Origin: an uncultured Candidatus Competibacteraceae bacterium
GTDB lineage: Bacteria; Pseudomonadota; Gammaproteobacteria; Competibacterales; Competibacteraceae
Direction: 5' to 3'
DNA: 6,134 bases
NCBI GenBank assembly: GCA_937872125.1
Contig: CALMNY010000016.1
Span: 1-6,134 of the forward strand
Shown: positions 5,969 to 6,134 of the stretch, piece by piece
How positions within the stretch are numbered: position 1 is the stretch's first letter
Layout of the letters: each line of letters starts with the position of its first letter
Position numbers and translations under genes: made by a program
The notes under the pieces: model-generated
What the model saw: the letters and a program-made list of their open reading frames with translations, nothing else
The model's database searches: none
Told to the model about the DNA's origin: nothing

Positions 5969-5986
5969 TTGTTTGGGAACAGGTCT
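5969..5986 (-). repeat. Right terminal inverted repeat of the IS5-like element
   Basis: Read on the minus strand: AGACCTGTTCCCAAACAA, matching the left end at 14 of 18 positions. It begins 11 bp after the transposase stop. Confidence 0.8.
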
Positions 5987-5989
5987 AAT
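5987..5989. repeat. Target site duplication AAT, right copy
   Basis: Matches the AAT at 4851-4853 and directly abuts the right terminal repeat. Confidence 0.75.
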
Positions 5990-6134
5990 GTTGTCTAGTG
6001 CTCGCCCACGCCCATCCATGCTAACTTTGATGCCTTTGTCCAGCAGTGGCTGGGTAAAGCGCGGCGTGGTGAATTGTGCACCTTGGTCCGTATTGAATAT
6101 TTCACACCGTCGTGACTCCAAAATCTGGTCAACC
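5987..6134 (-). pseudogene. IS3-family transposase (OrfB), middle fragment, continues beyond window
   Basis: The minus strand reads VDQILESRRCEIFNTDQGAQ, then FTTPRFTQPLLDKGIKVSMDGRGRALDNI, and is broken by the IS5-like element. NTDQGAQFT carries the second Asp of the DDE triad, and SMDGRGRALDN is the hallmark stretch just before the catalytic Glu in IS3 OrfB. After the break the frame would read a few IS-encoded residues (RPVPKQEFITY) and stop. The first Asp, OrfA and the other end of the element should lie to the right of the window. Confidence 0.88.

Larger units (their letters stand above)
4854..5986 (+). mobile_element. Complete IS5-like insertion sequence (1133 bp)
   Basis: It is bounded by 18-bp imperfect terminal inverted repeats (4854-4871 and 5969-5986, 14 of 18 matching) and by AAT direct repeats. 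It carries one intact DDE transposase gene (5004-5957) that fills most of it. Size, single frame, DDE_Tnp_4-like transposase and 3-bp duplication fit the IS5 family (IS1031/ISL2-like groups); the group is not decided. Everything needed for movement looks intact, so it may be active. Confidence 0.85.

Noticed and set aside
1..6134. CRISPR array, tRNA, rRNA or riboswitch
   Set aside because: No regularly spaced direct repeats, cloverleaf or rRNA-like stretches were seen on either strand.

Overview
The window looks like a chromosomal stretch from a GC-rich Gammaproteobacterium with an AT-richer accessory block at its right end. The pairing of a helical N-terminal domain with a Lcl/DUF1566 C-terminal domain, next to a TerY-like VWA/PP2C pair and nested ISs, reminds me of Competibacteraceae-type genomes. 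That is recall, not proof, so the taxon is only a suggestion.

Layout. Positions 3-1001 (+) hold the C-terminal part of a GH57-type glycoside hydrolase whose start lies outside the window. A 204-bp convergent gap follows, with a long-armed inverted repeat and a probable terminator. From 3899 down to 1206 four minus-strand genes lie close together: a Pro-rich-linker/DUF1566 protein whose 5' end carries an in-frame amber codon, a small ribbon-helix-helix (RHH) protein, a TerY-like VWA protein with a complete MIDAS, and a PP2C phosphatase with its metal-binding residues intact. The last two are two thirds of the VWA-PP2C-kinase set known from Ter-associated signalling. No kinase is visible.

Divergently, from 4008 (+), there is a VapBC-type toxin-antitoxin pair with a clear ribosome binding site and a palindrome overlapping its promoter. 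The PIN toxin appears to have been cut by an IS3-family element near 4587, so its last residues are IS-encoded. That IS3 element is itself split by a 1133-bp IS5-like element (4854-5986) with 18-bp imperfect terminal repeats and a 3-bp AAT target duplication. Removing the inner element and one AAT restores the IS3 transposase reading frame exactly. The right edge of the window is still inside the IS3 transposase gene.

The window therefore shows a layered history: toxin-antitoxin locus, then IS3 insertion into the toxin, then IS5-like insertion into the IS3 transposase. Beside it sits a possible regulatory phosphatase/VWA operon. I found no clearly new molecular system. The most interesting points are the nested insertions, the chimeric toxin end, the amber codon in an otherwise intact DUF1566 gene, and the kinase-less VWA/PP2C pair led by a solitary RHH protein.
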